Notes: generated from the sequence alone by a model not told the origin. A stretch of DNA of 64,000 nt from Soonwooa buanensis (GCF_900167905.1 NZ_FUYZ01000006.1:124001-188000), one strand, 5' to 3'. Counted from the stretch's first letter, positions 45,185 through 55,074 are shown. Program-made: numbers and translations.

Positions 45185-48100
45185 ATGAAAAAAAATATAC
45201 TTCAGGTATTTTTGATGCTTTGTCATGTCCTTATGTGGGCAAAGACTCCTAACAGCAAAATTGGTTATGAGAATGACCGAAAGCCCTTGATTTCCGCACT
45301 CAATATCAAAACCAAAAACAATCAAAACTTTGCGCACGTTCCGACAAGCTCGAGTAATGCAAAAGATAATACTCAAAGTGCAAGCCAAGCTTTTGTAACA
45401 GTTTGGGATCTTAGCCAATCAGGCTCTGATAATACTACAATAAAATTCGATCTAAGCTTTTCTGGCCCTGTTAGATATACATGGAAGTCTATAGATGGAT
45501 TAGATAATGGTAGTGGTAACATAACAACTGCCACGGCTACAATTAATACGCTTCCAGTAGGAAAGACCATTGAACTAAGTCTCGATCCTAGCAACCTGAA
45601 AGCCTTCGCGATTGGCTCAACAGACAGAGATAGATTAATTGATGTCAAACAGTGGGGCACGGCTAACTGGACAACGATGTCAAGTGCATTTGCTAATTGT
45701 CACAAGCTTAATGTTAGTGCTACCGATATCCCTAATCTAAGTGCTGTCACAGATATGAGTATGATGTTTTCAAATTGTTTTGTATTAAATGGTCCATCTA
45801 ACATCAACAATTGGAACGTCTCAAATGTCACCAATATGCAGAGGTTGTTTGAATATGCTTATGTTTTTAACCAAAATATAGGAAGTTGGAAAACTACTAA
45901 AGTGACGAACATGGTACAGATGTTCTATTTTGCAACAGATTTTGACCAAAATATTGCCAGCTGGGATACCAGTAACATAACAAATATGGCGGGGACTTTC
46001 TTTGAGGCAAGTTCTTTTAGTCAAGATATTAGTCGTTGGAAAACGTCGAAGGTAACCAATATGGGAGGCATGTTTGCCTTCGCTAATTCTTTTAACCAAG
46101 ATATTAGTAGCTGGGATACTAGCCAAGTTACTGATATGAGTGACATGTTTAACAGTAATAAGTTGTTTAACCAAAACATTGCTGGATGGAATACTTCTAA
46201 TGTTACAAATATGCGGGCGATGTTTAATAACACTAAGTCTTTTAATCAAGACATTAGCGGTTGGGATACTAGAAAGGTTACGACGATGAAGGAAATGTTT
46301 AAAATAGCGACGGCTTTTAACCAAAGTCTTGGTAATTGGAAACTAAATTCTATAACCGACCTTGGTGATATGTTATCTAACTCTGGTATGGATTGCGCAA
46401 AGTATTCTGCAACTTTGATGGGTTGGGCAGCTAATCCTAATATAGTTTCAGGTGTAAGTTTAGGTGCAGACAACAAGCTTTATACACCTATCGCCAACGC
46501 TGCGCATCAAACATTATTAAATAAAGGATGGACTATTAATGACCAACCTGGAGACTGTTTTTTATATGTCAATAAAAATGTAGCAACAAGTGGCAATGGC
46601 TCTTCGTGGGCAACTGCTTATAAAGAATTGGCGGATGCGTTAAAGCAGGCTTATGATAATCGATTTGCATACGGACCTCTCAAACCACTACAGATATGGG
46701 TAGCTGGTGGAACTTATACACCGCTTTATCCATACAATAGTTTTAGCACTGCTAATGCAACCAATAGAAACAATACCTTTCAATTATTAAATAACGTACA
46801 GGTCTTTGGAGGTTTTGCTGGGACAGAAGATAGTCTAGAACAAAGAGATCTTAGTTTAGTTAGTAATAAGAGTGTTTTAAGTGGCGAGATAGGGACAGCA
46901 GTTACAACTGATAATACGTATCACATTGTTATCTCGAATGCGAACCCTAACACAACTATTTTAGACGGCTTCACTATAAGTGGGGCATATGCAAGCGATG
47001 CACCTTTACTTTCTCCCCCAAATCCCCTTGTGATTGAAGCTGGGCAAGCTGGTGGCATTTACAACTATAACAGTAGTACAATTTACAGAAATCTAATAAT
47101 CCGTGACAATTTTGCACTTGGTGGAGCAGGAATGGTTAACAGAGATTCAACCTTCCCTCCTACAACAACTCCCACACTTAAAAATATAGTTTTCATTAAT
47201 AACATAGCAAGTCCGCGTAGTGCAGCTATATACAACAATAATGCGTCACCAATAATTAGCAATGTTACAATTGTTAATAATTATTCTGGTACTAATACAA
47301 ATGATGGAGGCGCAATTCTGAGCGATTCTCAATCTAGTCCAAAAATCTACAATACCGTCTTTTGGAACAATAAAAAAGGAAGCCCTACAAGTACTAATAG
47401 CTTAGGTTTAGATATCATTAACACTGTTACCGCAAGTGTAACACTCAAAAACAGCCTCACGCAGAGTTACACAACAGGAAATGCTGCTGATAATAATAAA
47501 GTAGGTGTTGATCCTCAATTTGTAAATATGTCGACTGGCGATTTGAGATTGTCGACAAACAGTCCAGCAATAGATGCTGGTAATGGGACGTTGTATGCTG
47601 AAGCTGGAGGAAGTCTATATAAAGACGAAGACCTTGTTGGTCAATCTCGTACGCAAGGCTGTGTGATTGATATGGGGGCTTACGAACACACAGAGTCAGA
47701 ACAATTTACAATTTGGAAGGACGGCTTATGGTCAAAAAATCCACCAACCGAAGGTGTAAATGCTTGTATTGATGCGACTCTCAACTTAAGCAACAAGCTT
47801 AATGTTAAAAAAATAAAAATACTTCCAGACGGACAACTCAACATCCAAAGTAACGCTAGTCTCATCGTTGCAGAAAATATCACGCAGAGCAAAGACAATC
47901 AAATTGTTTTAGAAAGCGATGCTAACCTCATCCAGATACCTAATAATGCGCAAAATAGTAATCATAAGATTATTGTAAAGCGAAACATCAAGATGAATAA
48001 AATGGATTATAGTTATTGGGGAACGCCAGTATCTAACCAAAAGTTGTTAGATAACGGTGGCGATGGTTTTTCTGTTGGGACGCCTAACAATCGCATCTAC

Positions 48101-49351
48101 TTCTATAACGAACCAAATGATTATTTCAAACCAACAACGGATCAGTATTTTGTGGCAGGAAAAGCTTATGCAATTCGAGGAAAAGATAATTTTACTGATG
48201 GCAATTTGCCATTTACTACTTACGAATATCAATTTAATGGAGGAATTAATAACGGACAAGTTACAGTCGAAGTTCAGAAATCTAAAAATACAGGAACGTC
48301 GGAGCATGGTAATAACCTAATCGGGAATCCTTATCCTTCCAATATCGATTTTGATAAGTTTTTTAATTTTGGAACTAACAAAAATTTTATCAGTGCTAAG
48401 GCTTGGTTCTGGACAAACGCATCACCAAGTATTGACCAACAAGGCTCGAGTTACAATGGTAACAATTATGCATCTTTAAGCCTAACAGGTGGAGTGCCAC
48501 CGACGACACCACAACCAAATCCTAGTCTTACGCCGACGCAGTATATCAAAGTTGGTCAAGGTTTTATAGTTCAGGTTAAAGATAATCCTGCTACGATAGG
48601 TGCGTTACCTGTTACGCATCAATTGGTATTTGATAACTCTATGAGATCAGACGAAGATGGGGTTTTCTACAATGCGAACAAAGGTCAACCCAAAGACAGA
48701 TTTTGGCTACAATTAACAGCAGATGATAAGTATACTAACACCATCCTTATTGGCTATGTGGGTGCTGCGACTAACAATTATGATGGTGATTATGATAGCG
48801 AATTAATGAGTGAAGGTGATGACTCGCTATACAGTATACTTCAAAATAAGAAATTGCAGATTGACGGAAGACAGTATCCGCTTAATACCGAAGACATTGT
48901 TCCGTTAGGCGCAAGATATGCTACTAATGCTAACTATCGTTTTTCTTTAGCCGGTAAAGAAGGTGTATTTGCAAATGATCAAAACATCTTCCTGCGAGAT
49001 AAATTGTTAAACAAAGAAGTTAACCTGTCTGAAACTGACTATAACTTCTCTGCGATTAAAGGTACCGAAAGCAATCGTTTCGAAATCGCTTATAAATCGA
49101 GCACATTCTTAGCCACTCAAAACGTAGACAAGACAAATATTAAAATTTATAAAACTGCAACTGACTTTGTAATTATTAACAAAACGCCAATGCAAAAAGT
49201 TGAGCTATTTGACATGGCGGGACGCTTAATTTCTAAACTTGATAAAAACGATAACGAGCTCCATATCAATCATACCAATTTGACAGAAGGTTTCTATCTT
49301 CTTAAAATCTATAGCGGCAACGAAGTATTAACAAAGAAGATTATTAAATAA
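45185..49351 (+). CDS. Giant BspA-like surface protein with T9SS sorting domain
   Basis: A 1388-residue exported protein. A signal-like start ([20 protein letters not shown]) is followed by a Ser/Asn-rich region. Residues about 187-418 form BspA/DUF285-type leucine-rich repeats of about 25 residues with the core WxTSxVTNMxxMF and spacer [10 protein letters not shown] (about eight units). Residues about 460-835 form a right-handed parallel beta-helix ([26 protein letters not shown] to VIDMGAYEH), then a beta-sandwich region. The T9SS type A domain (about 1312-1388) ends [18 protein letters not shown]. It probably works as an adhesin or host/surface-binding protein on the cell surface. It is co-transcribed with the small anchored protein downstream. 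Confidence 0.88.
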   Translation: MKKNILQVFLMLCHVLMWAKTPNSKIGYENDRKPLISALNIKTKNNQNFAHVPTSSSNAKDNTQSASQAFVTVWDLSQSGSDNTTIKFDLSFSGPVRYTWKSIDGLDNGSGNITTATATINTLPVGKTIELSLDPSNLKAFAIGSTDRDRLIDVKQWGTANWTTMSSAFANCHKLNVSATDIPNLSAVTDMSMMFSNCFVLNGPSNINNWNVSNVTNMQRLFEYAYVFNQNIGSWKTTKVTNMVQMFYFATDFDQNIASWDTSNITNMAGTFFEASSFSQDISRWKTSKVTNMGGMFAFANSFNQDISSWDTSQVTDMSDMFNSNKLFNQNIAGWNTSNVTNMRAMFNNTKSFNQDISGWDTRKVTTMKEMFKIATAFNQSLGNWKLNSITDLGDMLSNSGMDCAKYSATLMGWAANPNIVSGVSLGADNKLYTPIANAAHQTLLNKGWTINDQPGDCFLYVNKNVATSGNGSSWATAYKELADALKQAYDNRFAYGPLKPLQIWVAGGTYTPLYPYNSFSTANATNRNNTFQLLNNVQVFGGFAGTEDSLEQRDLSLVSNKSVLSGEIGTAVTTDNTYHIVISNANPNTTILDGFTISGAYASDAPLLSPPNPLVIEAGQAGGIYNYNSSTIYRNLIIRDNFALGGAGMVNRDSTFPPTTTPTLKNIVFINNIASPRSAAIYNNNASPIISNVTIVNNYSGTNTNDGGAILSDSQSSPKIYNTVFWNNKKGSPTSTNSLGLDIINTVTASVTLKNSLTQSYTTGNAADNNKVGVDPQFVNMSTGDLRLSTNSPAIDAGNGTLYAEAGGSLYKDEDLVGQSRTQGCVIDMGAYEHTESEQFTIWKDGLWSKNPPTEGVNACIDATLNLSNKLNVKKIKILPDGQLNIQSNASLIVAENITQSKDNQIVLESDANLIQIPNNAQNSNHKIIVKRNIKMNKMDYSYWGTPVSNQKLLDNGGDGFSVGTPNNRIYFYNEPNDYFKPTTDQYFVAGKAYAIRGKDNFTDGNLPFTTYEYQFNGGINNGQVTVEVQKSKNTGTSEHGNNLIGNPYPSNIDFDKFFNFGTNKNFISAKAWFWTNASPSIDQQGSSYNGNNYASLSLTGGVPPTTPQPNPSLTPTQYIKVGQGFIVQVKDNPATIGALPVTHQLVFDNSMRSDEDGVFYNANKGQPKDRFWLQLTADDKYTNTILIGYVGAATNNYDGDYDSELMSEGDDSLYSILQNKKLQIDGRQYPLNTEDIVPLGARYATNANYRFSLAGKEGVFANDQNIFLRDKLLNKEVNLSETDYNFSAIKGTESNRFEIAYKSSTFLATQNVDKTNIKIYKTATDFVIINKTPMQKVELFDMAGRLISKLDKNDNELHINHTNLTEGFYLLKIYSGNEVLTKKIIK

Positions 49352-49404
49352 AAACTAGTATTAATTAGCGTTAATCCTAAGATTTTAAAAAATAAAAAAA
49401 CACA

Positions 49405-49713
49405 ATGAAACAAGTCCTATCAATCATTCTTCTTTTGATGCTGAATGTCAAGATTGCAGCCCAATATCAAGATAACAACAATCGTTTTAATGAAGAACAA
49501 AACATAAATAATATTAATAGCTTTCAGCAAAGTGAAGAATCTGAACAAGAATCTGAACAACAAACCGATATTCCTAATGAAGAGCCACAAAAAGGTATTG
49601 GTAACCCTGGCGAACCAGCACCCATTAATCAATACACACTTGTATTATTGGGATTTGCAATCGTCGGCATCTTTTTAGCCAGAAAGAAAATCAACATACA
49701 AGAACAAAACTAA
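49405..49713 (+). CDS. Small exported protein with C-terminal membrane anchor (PID-CTERM-like)
   Basis: A 102-residue protein with a signal peptide (MKQVLSIILLLMLNVKIAAQ), a Glu/Gln/Asn-rich low-complexity middle (EESEQESEQQTD), and the ending GNPGEPAPINQYTLVLLGFAIVGIFLARKKI. That tripartite end, a short Pro-rich motif, a hydrophobic helix and basic residues, resembles flavobacterial C-terminal sorting signals of the PID type, here with PIN in place of PID. It lies 53 bases after the giant T9SS gene and looks co-transcribed. Function is unknown. Confidence 0.6.
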   Translation: MKQVLSIILLLMLNVKIAAQYQDNNNRFNEEQNINNINSFQQSEESEQESEQQTDIPNEEPQKGIGNPGEPAPINQYTLVLLGFAIVGIFLARKKINIQEQN

Positions 49714-49723
49714 TCAAAAAACT

Positions 49724-49758
49724 CGGCACAGTTAATATCTATGCCGAGTTTATTTTTG
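49724..49758 (+). terminator. Terminator after the small anchored protein
   Basis: An AACTCGGCA/TGCCGAGTT stem around AGTTAATATCTA-type loop sequence, followed by a T-rich tail. Confidence 0.75.
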
Positions 49759-49776
49759 AAGAGAAAACAATGCACA

Positions 49777-49810
49777 AAAAAAGCTTCCGGATTTTCCGGA
49801 AGCTTTTATA
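49777..49810. terminator. Terminator at the 3' end of rpmE2
   Basis: A near-perfect AAAAGCTTCCGG/CCGGAAGCTTTT stem with an ATTTT loop; the A run on the left serves the minus-strand rpmE2 transcript. Confidence 0.85.
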
Positions 49811-49831
49811 TTTTACGTTAATTCTCTAAAA

Positions 49832-50083
49832 TTATTTAGCGAATTTTTTGTACTTGTTCATGAACTTATCAACACGTCCTGCAGTATCAACTAACTTAGT
49901 TTTACCTGTGTAGAAAGGGTGAGAAGTAGAAGAGATTTCCATTTTAATTAATGGATATTCTTGACCTTCGTATTCGATAGTGTCTTTAGTATCAGCAGTA
50001 GATTTGCAAAGGAACATTTCATCGTTACTCATATCTTTGAAAACTACCAATCTATAATTTTCTGGGTGTATACCTTGTTTCAT
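49832..50083 (-). CDS. rpmE2: Ribosomal protein bL31, type B
   Basis: An 83-residue large-subunit bridge protein that begins [35 protein letters not shown] and ends KFMNKYKKF. It has the type B length and lacks the paired CxxC zinc ribbon of type A, so it does not depend on zinc; type B copies usually serve under zinc limitation, but in this class one is often the only L31. A predicted promoter and leader hairpin precede it. Confidence 0.95.
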   Translation of the reverse strand: MKQGIHPENYRLVVFKDMSNDEMFLCKSTADTKDTIEYEGQEYPLIKMEISSTSHPFYTGKTKLVDTAGRVDKFMNKYKKFAK

Positions 50084-50116
50084 TTCAGAATTTTTTAAAA
50101 ATTTTTGTTTAAATAT

Positions 50117-50170
50117 GAGTTTCGGACGTAATGGCTTCCTACTACTCTGGTATTTGAGATTGCAAAATTA
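50117..50170 (-). promoter_or_regulatory. rpmE2 promoter and leader hairpin
   Basis: On the minus strand TAATTTTGC (50162-50170) is a -7 box. In the leader, GAGT with GGA and their partners TCC and ACTC (50117-50147) form a bulged hairpin. L31 leaders are autoregulatory in several phyla; a similar role here is inferred. Confidence 0.5.
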
Positions 50171-50212
50171 AACAATATTTTTTAATCTACAAATCTTTTA
50201 TTAAAATTATTT

Positions 50213-50431
50213 GGGCGTGTCCCTTTGTTTTTTTTCTAAACTTTGGCCATCCAAAAAAAAACAAGCGGGTCGCTACGTTCGCTACTATCTTTTGTAATTG
50301 GCGTTGGAGTGGATAGGTCGCTGAGCTGAGCCCAAGCGCCAATTACAAAAGGATATCCGCTACCATCGCTCACGCGCGCGATTCCCTGTTACTACTATAC
50401 TCTTTTGGCGCTCGCTTCGCTCGCGCCCTCA
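50213..50431. repeat. GC-rich modular hairpin repeat, copy C
   Basis: The element opens with GGGCGTGTCCCTTTG and has GGGTCGCTACGTTCGCTAC. A perfect 15-base stem follows (CTTTTGTAATTGGCG at 50289-50303 with CGCCAATTACAAAAG at 50337-50351), then GGATATCCGCTACCATCGC and CTCACGCG. After this comes a CTTTTGGCGCTCGCTTCGCT module that in copy A lies before the stem. The blocks outside the stem match copy A; the arms do not, apart from a few outer bases. No gene is supported inside it. Confidence 0.85.
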
Positions 50432-50555
50432 TCATTATATAATAGATGTTAAAACCACTGATCATTTTTTTTAAAACTAAAAATACTTAGATCTTGTCTT
50501 GTTGTCTTATTAAGCGAATAGACGTTGTTGTACTTAATAAAAATGCCCAAAGTCG

Positions 50556-50892
50556 ACGTCAACTCGAGTTATTTTCGCAAAAATTGTATCGAGAGCTTTT
50601 CGAGAAAAGATTTCATTTCATAATTCGTTGCAATAAAATAGGAACTAACGTCAACTCGAGTGATTTTCGCAGAAAATTATATCGAGAGCTTTAATGACAA
50701 AAGATTTCATTTCATCATCCTTTCAATATATCAGTAGCTAACGTCAGCTCGAGTTATTTTCGCAAAAATTATATCGAGAGCTTTAATGACAAAAGATTTC
50801 ATTTCATCATCCTTCGAAGTAGGTTTGTAACTAACGTCAGCTCGAGTGATTTTCGCAAAAATTGTATCGAGAGCTTTTCGAAAAACGTTAGC
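50556..50892. repeat. Four-copy tandem repeat, period near 93 bp
   Basis: ACGTC-(A/G)-CTCGAG starts copies at 50556, 50648, 50741 and 50834, spaced 92, 93 and 93 bases. Each has a conserved part of about 65 bases (a bulged hairpin with CTCGAG on the left, ATTTTCGCAAAAAT at the tip and TCGAGAGCT on the right, then AAAAGATTTCATTTCA) and about 27 variable bases. Outer copies 1 and 4 share GTATCGAGAGCTTTTCGA, inner copies 2 and 3 share ATATCGAGAGCTTTAATGAC. Copy 4 ends early in ACGTTAGC, the inverse of GCTAACGT at the start of copy 3. Confidence 0.9.
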
Positions 50893-51234
50893 ATTTAATC
50901 AATCATTGACGAGCAACATTCTTTTATTAAAAGTAGAAGATAATACAACTTTACATATCATTTTGTATTCTCGTTAAACGAAAAACGATCCAAACAACGT
51001 TTTAAAACAAAACAAAGACATTTAATCCATTTATGAAAACCACATTATAGAATGTGCAAAGCACCCAATAGTTTTAAAATTTAATGCGCTTTATGTCGTA
51101 CAATTAAGAAATTAGATATTATAATTTTGGTAACTTGGTTAATCTTGATATGATAAAATTGTTTTATGTTAACAATTTTTAGTATATGTTAATCAAAAAA
51201 TTCTTACTTTCGTCAAATATTTAAGAAATAAAAT
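50893..51234. other. Intergenic region before the outer-membrane protein gene, nothing recognised
   Basis: An AT-rich stretch without a supported gene. A near-match -7 box (TACTTTCG, one mismatch) near 51212 may serve the next gene. A small CTCGTTAAACGAA-type inverted repeat lies near 50971. Confidence 0.5.
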
Positions 51235-51861
51235 ATGAAAAGAGTCCTAGGTTTACTTTTTTTGTTTTGTGTAGCTGCTGTATCGGCTCAAGATTTTAAG
51301 ATAGGAGTAACCGCTAACATCCATAAAAGTTCGATCGTTAATATTCATGATGTTTCCAAACCAGCTTGGGGAGGAGGCTTTGGCGTATTTGGTGAAATTC
51401 CTTTAGTGAATAATGACATATTTGACTCGGCTTGGTTATACCTTGTTCCACAGATAGAATATAGTATGCAAGGCGAAAATGCAGAACCTTATGCTAACCA
51501 ACCTAAGCAACAATTTCCCAATCATTACATAGGCGTTCCTATCTATATAAAATACTTTTTTCATCCTAACGGATGGAAAGGTCCTCTTTTCGTAATGGCT
51601 GGTCCACGCGCGGAGTTCCTAATATCACATGACAGAAAAGGACCAGAGGTCTATCCTCAATTTGTTGATCAAGAACAAAAAATTAATTCTGTAGGCTTTG
51701 GACTTTCTGTAGGCGCAGGTCTTAAGCTATCTGACAAGTTAGAAGCTTTCGTAAGATTCGATCGAGGTTTTAGTAAGATATACCCAGATTATACACATAA
51801 ATCGACCACATATAATCGTTTGTTAGGTGTTGGTATTAACTACTATATAAAATCTGAATAA
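51235..51861 (+). CDS. Outer-membrane beta-barrel protein (PorT-like)
   Basis: A 208-residue exported protein with a clear signal peptide (MKRVLGLLFLFCVAAVSAQ) and alternating beta strands (YLVPQIEYSMQGE, YIGVPIYIKYFF, VGFGLSVGAGLKLSDKLEAFVRFDRGF, LLGVGINYYIK), ending in a typical last strand. It resembles the eight-stranded outer-membrane beta-barrel family that includes PorT, though identity with the T9SS component is not supported. It precedes the capsule export genes by 25 bases and may belong to that transcript. Confidence 0.78.
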   Translation: MKRVLGLLFLFCVAAVSAQDFKIGVTANIHKSSIVNIHDVSKPAWGGGFGVFGEIPLVNNDIFDSAWLYLVPQIEYSMQGENAEPYANQPKQQFPNHYIGVPIYIKYFFHPNGWKGPLFVMAGPRAEFLISHDRKGPEVYPQFVDQEQKINSVGFGLSVGAGLKLSDKLEAFVRFDRGFSKIYPDYTHKSTTYNRLLGVGINYYIKSE

Positions 51862-51886
51862 GATAATTTTTATTTTGAATTTATTG

Positions 51887-52690
51887 ATGATGAAGATGGA
51901 AAAAGCAAAATTGTATTGGATGCTTTTGCTGGCGGTAGGCTTGCTAATTGGGTGTAAGCCAAAACAAAATATGGTGTATTTGCAAAACCATAATTTTGAA
52001 CAAGAAGTGTCGGAAGCACGTTATCAAGGGCTTAACCTACAAGAAGGTGATGTCTTAGAGATTGTAGTTTCTGCTTACGATGATATTGCCGTTAAGCCTT
52101 TCAACCTTAGTACGATGGAGCAGACCAATAGCGCTGGAGTAGAGGCAGGACAAGCAGGTGCTGCTAAAGCCAACCAGTACACAGTATCATCAGATGGCTA
52201 TATTGCCATGCCAGTGTTAGGGCAGATTTTTTGTAAAGGCATGTCAAAACAACAGCTAAAGACCGATCTTGAGGGACGACTAAAAACCTATTTAACAGAT
52301 CCTTTGGTAACCGTCAAATTAGTGAATTTTAATGTTAGCATTATTGGCGAGGTCAAAAGCCCTGGCCAAAAGACGAGCACTACCGAGCGTCTTAATATTT
52401 TTCAAGCAATCGCATTGGCGGGAGATATGACCGATGGTGGAGATCGTACCAATGTGAAGCTTATACGCTATTCGGAAGATCAAAAAAAAGATGAGGTAGT
52501 AGCGCTTAACTTATCAGAATCTAACATTGTGAATTCCCCATACTACTATCTTCAACAGAATGATATCGTATACGTAGAGCCTGATAAAAACAGACAAGTT
52601 ATAGCTAATACTAATCCAAATAAAGCATTGTATTTTCAGTTATTTGGTGTATTATTGGCAACGATTGGTTTAATAATAAGATTTAAGTAA
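51887..52690 (+). CDS. Polysaccharide export outer-membrane lipoprotein (Wza family)
   Basis: A 267-residue protein expected to form the outer-membrane exit for capsule or exopolysaccharide. It has a lipoprotein signal (LLLAVGLLIGC), the Poly_export domain (LQEGDVLEIVVSAYDDIA to YTVSSDGYIAMPVLGQIFCKG and LKTYLTDPLVTVKLV), a SLBB domain (VSIIGEVKSPGQKTSTTERLNIFQAIALAGDMTDGGDRTNVKLIR), and a C-terminal helix. The frame is open from a TTG at 51875; the ATG pair at 51887/51890 is preferred. It is six bases before the kinase gene. Confidence 0.9.
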   Translation: MMKMEKAKLYWMLLLAVGLLIGCKPKQNMVYLQNHNFEQEVSEARYQGLNLQEGDVLEIVVSAYDDIAVKPFNLSTMEQTNSAGVEAGQAGAAKANQYTVSSDGYIAMPVLGQIFCKGMSKQQLKTDLEGRLKTYLTDPLVTVKLVNFNVSIIGEVKSPGQKTSTTERLNIFQAIALAGDMTDGGDRTNVKLIRYSEDQKKDEVVALNLSESNIVNSPYYYLQQNDIVYVEPDKNRQVIANTNPNKALYFQLFGVLLATIGLIIRFK

Positions 52691-52695
52691 ACTTC

Positions 52696-55023
52696 ATGGA
52701 GTTACTAGATTCATCACCCCATCATTCTCAAAAAAAAACGAAGATTGATATTAAAAAAGAGCTTAACAAAATTCGAAAATTGTGGCCTCTATTTATCATT
52801 CTTCCTTTGCTGTTTTATATGGCAGCAAAGATCTATATACGATACAGCCAGCCGCAATATTTTAGCAAAACCACACTAAAATTCGAACAAGCATCAGGAC
52901 GTGCCGCAACGCAAGCGCTTAATGACCTCAAGAATCTTGGCGTTGGGGTGTCTAATGACGAATTGGATGCCGAGACGGTAGTGATGGTTTCTAAACCGAT
53001 ACTAGGCCAGGTAGTTAAGAACCTAAATCTAGATGTTAAATATTATTCGGTAGGCAAGATCAAAGAAGTTGAATATTATAATGAACTTCCTATTCGTGCC
53101 CATGTTGTAGAGCTTAGCAATCCTGATAAGTTTGTAGGTGCTAGTTTTATTCTGGATTCGAAATCGGGTAATTCTTTTAGCTTGTCCGCTGCTGATGGTA
53201 GCAATCTTAAAAAATACCAGTTTGGCACTTTGGTAGATCTCGGTTTTGGAAAAGTCATTTTCGAAAAAACACCAGTTCATCAGTCGATTCAGAATCTTAA
53301 AATCGTATTTGCAAATCCCAAAAATATTGTAGCAGGATTAGAAGGTGCTTTGACGGTTAGTATCTACAAAAGCCTTTTGATGGACATCAGTATGGTAAGT
53401 CCTACATATAAAAAATCTGAGGCCATCCTTAAAGAATTGGTTGATGTTTACAACAAAGAGGGTATTAAAGATAAAAATCAGGAATCCCAGTTCACTGCCG
53501 ATTTTATTGACGGCCGTTTACAAATCATTACTGATGAACTTGCAGGCATCGAGAATCAAAAAGAAGGTGTTAAACGAGAATACCAAATTACAGACTTAGC
53601 AACACAAGCGCAATTGGCACTTACCAATGTTAATGCCAATACCAAAGAAGTCTTAGGCTATGCTACGCAATTAGACTTGGTAACCTCAGTATACAATTTA
53701 GCCAATAGTAGCTCTGCCAATTTGTTGCCGACAGGACTAGGCTTAGCAGGATCTATCGATACACAAATCTCTCAGTATAACGATTTGGTGTTAACACGCA
53801 ACCGTGTTTTAAAACAAGCAACCAATGCCAACCCTGCAGTGATCGAAATGAACAAACGTATTGCTGGACTCAAAGATGCTATTCGTAGTAACCTTGGCGA
53901 TGTTCGTAGAACTTTGCAAGACAATATATCGCGATTACAAGGTGATATTAACAATGATAAAAGCAAGATCGATCGTTATCCAACGCAAGAGAAAATTTTC
54001 CGTAGTATCGACAGACAACAGAATTTAAAGGAAGCGCTTTACTTATTCTTATTACAAAAACGTGAAGAAAACGCCATTAACCTTGCAGTGGCGCTACCAA
54101 AAGCTAAAGTAATCAATCCTCCTTATACCACAGGCGTTGTCGCGCCAAAAGCACAAATGATTATTTGGGGAGCTACAGCTTTAGGATTAATCCTCGCACT
54201 TGCTATTGCGGCACTACGCATCTTGCTAGATAATAAAGTCTATACCAAAAATGATGTCATTAACTTGGTTGATGACGTTAGTGTGGTCGGCGAAATCCCA
54301 GTACATGATGCTGCGAATGAGCTTATTGGGACCAATGATTTTTCTGTATTTGCTGAGTCTTTTAGGATTTTATCTTCTAACCTCAAGTATGTTCTTAAAG
54401 TTAAACAAACACATGGTGCACCGGTTATTTTGATAACCTCATCCGTAAAAGGTGAAGGTAAGACTACAATATCAATGAATCTTGCACTAAGTCTTGCAGG
54501 CAATGCCAAAGTCTTAATCATAGGAGCTGATATTCGTAATCCCCAACTACAACGTTTTATGACAAAAGCCAAACTAGGTCTTACAGACTATTTGGTGAGT
54601 AATGATACCGATGTGACAGCTTATATCTCGAATACAGCTTTGTCGCCCAATCTAGATGTTATGTTTAGTGGTGCTTCTGCCCCTAATCCTAATGACTTAC
54701 TAGATATGCCGAAATTTGATGAGATGATCACCTTGCTAAAAAACAAATACCAATACATTATTTTGGACTCTGCACCAGTAATGTTGGTGTCAGATACCTT
54801 GCATCTAATTGAGTCGGCCGATCTTGTACTCTATGTGGCGAAAGCATCTTATACCGACAGAAACATGTTGCATTTTGCAGATAGCTTTATCAAAGAGCAC
54901 AATATCGACAAATTGTCTTTTGTTCTTAATAATGTAAAACCCGAGTTTTCACGTTATGGTAATAAGTATGGCTATGGCTACTATCATACGAAAGGGAAAA
55001 AAAGATTCAGCTTGAAAGGCTAG
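52696..55023 (+). CDS. Polysaccharide co-polymerase / tyrosine autokinase (Wzc type)
   Basis: A 775-residue inner-membrane protein that controls polymer length and export. A Wzz domain lies between two helices (about 30-45 and 495-515) and is rich in coiled coil. The cytoplasmic BY-kinase follows: Walker A GEGKTT (about 586-591), a Walker A' motif reading IIGADIRNP with Gly where the classical motif has Asp, and Walker B IILDSAPV. The C-terminal tyrosine cluster (YGNKYGYGYYHTKG) is the autophosphorylation target. It follows the Wza gene directly. The Gly substitution is common in my memory of Bacteroidota kinases. Confidence 0.92.
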   Translation: MELLDSSPHHSQKKTKIDIKKELNKIRKLWPLFIILPLLFYMAAKIYIRYSQPQYFSKTTLKFEQASGRAATQALNDLKNLGVGVSNDELDAETVVMVSKPILGQVVKNLNLDVKYYSVGKIKEVEYYNELPIRAHVVELSNPDKFVGASFILDSKSGNSFSLSAADGSNLKKYQFGTLVDLGFGKVIFEKTPVHQSIQNLKIVFANPKNIVAGLEGALTVSIYKSLLMDISMVSPTYKKSEAILKELVDVYNKEGIKDKNQESQFTADFIDGRLQIITDELAGIENQKEGVKREYQITDLATQAQLALTNVNANTKEVLGYATQLDLVTSVYNLANSSSANLLPTGLGLAGSIDTQISQYNDLVLTRNRVLKQATNANPAVIEMNKRIAGLKDAIRSNLGDVRRTLQDNISRLQGDINNDKSKIDRYPTQEKIFRSIDRQQNLKEALYLFLLQKREENAINLAVALPKAKVINPPYTTGVVAPKAQMIIWGATALGLILALAIAALRILLDNKVYTKNDVINLVDDVSVVGEIPVHDAANELIGTNDFSVFAESFRILSSNLKYVLKVKQTHGAPVILITSSVKGEGKTTISMNLALSLAGNAKVLIIGADIRNPQLQRFMTKAKLGLTDYLVSNDTDVTAYISNTALSPNLDVMFSGASAPNPNDLLDMPKFDEMITLLKNKYQYIILDSAPVMLVSDTLHLIESADLVLYVAKASYTDRNMLHFADSFIKEHNIDKLSFVLNNVKPEFSRYGNKYGYGYYHTKGKKRFSLKG

Positions 55024-55074
55024 TTGTATTTTCAATATTACTAAAACTATTGTTGGACTTCAGTGTGTTACTTT

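Noticed and set aside
50494-50694. 66-residue open frame across the first two tandem repeats
   Set aside because: It depends on the 92-base spacing between units 1 and 2, shows no start signal or domain, and repeats the same peptide out of frame elsewhere, so it is a by-product of the repeat.
50556-50892. CRISPR array
   Set aside because: The conserved part is about 65 bases, imperfect between copies, only four units exist, and no cas genes are near. The variable parts are not uniform spacers.
50556-50892. Integron attC array
   Set aside because: Units are hairpin-bearing and end in AAC/GTT-like bases, but the 7-base RYYYAAC/GTTRRRY cores are not met and the 93-bp period leaves no room for gene cassettes. 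No integron integrase is in the window.
50556-50892. Minus-strand -7 promoter boxes inside each tandem unit
   Set aside because: The reverse complement reads AATTTTTGC, which lacks the TA at the required position in every copy.
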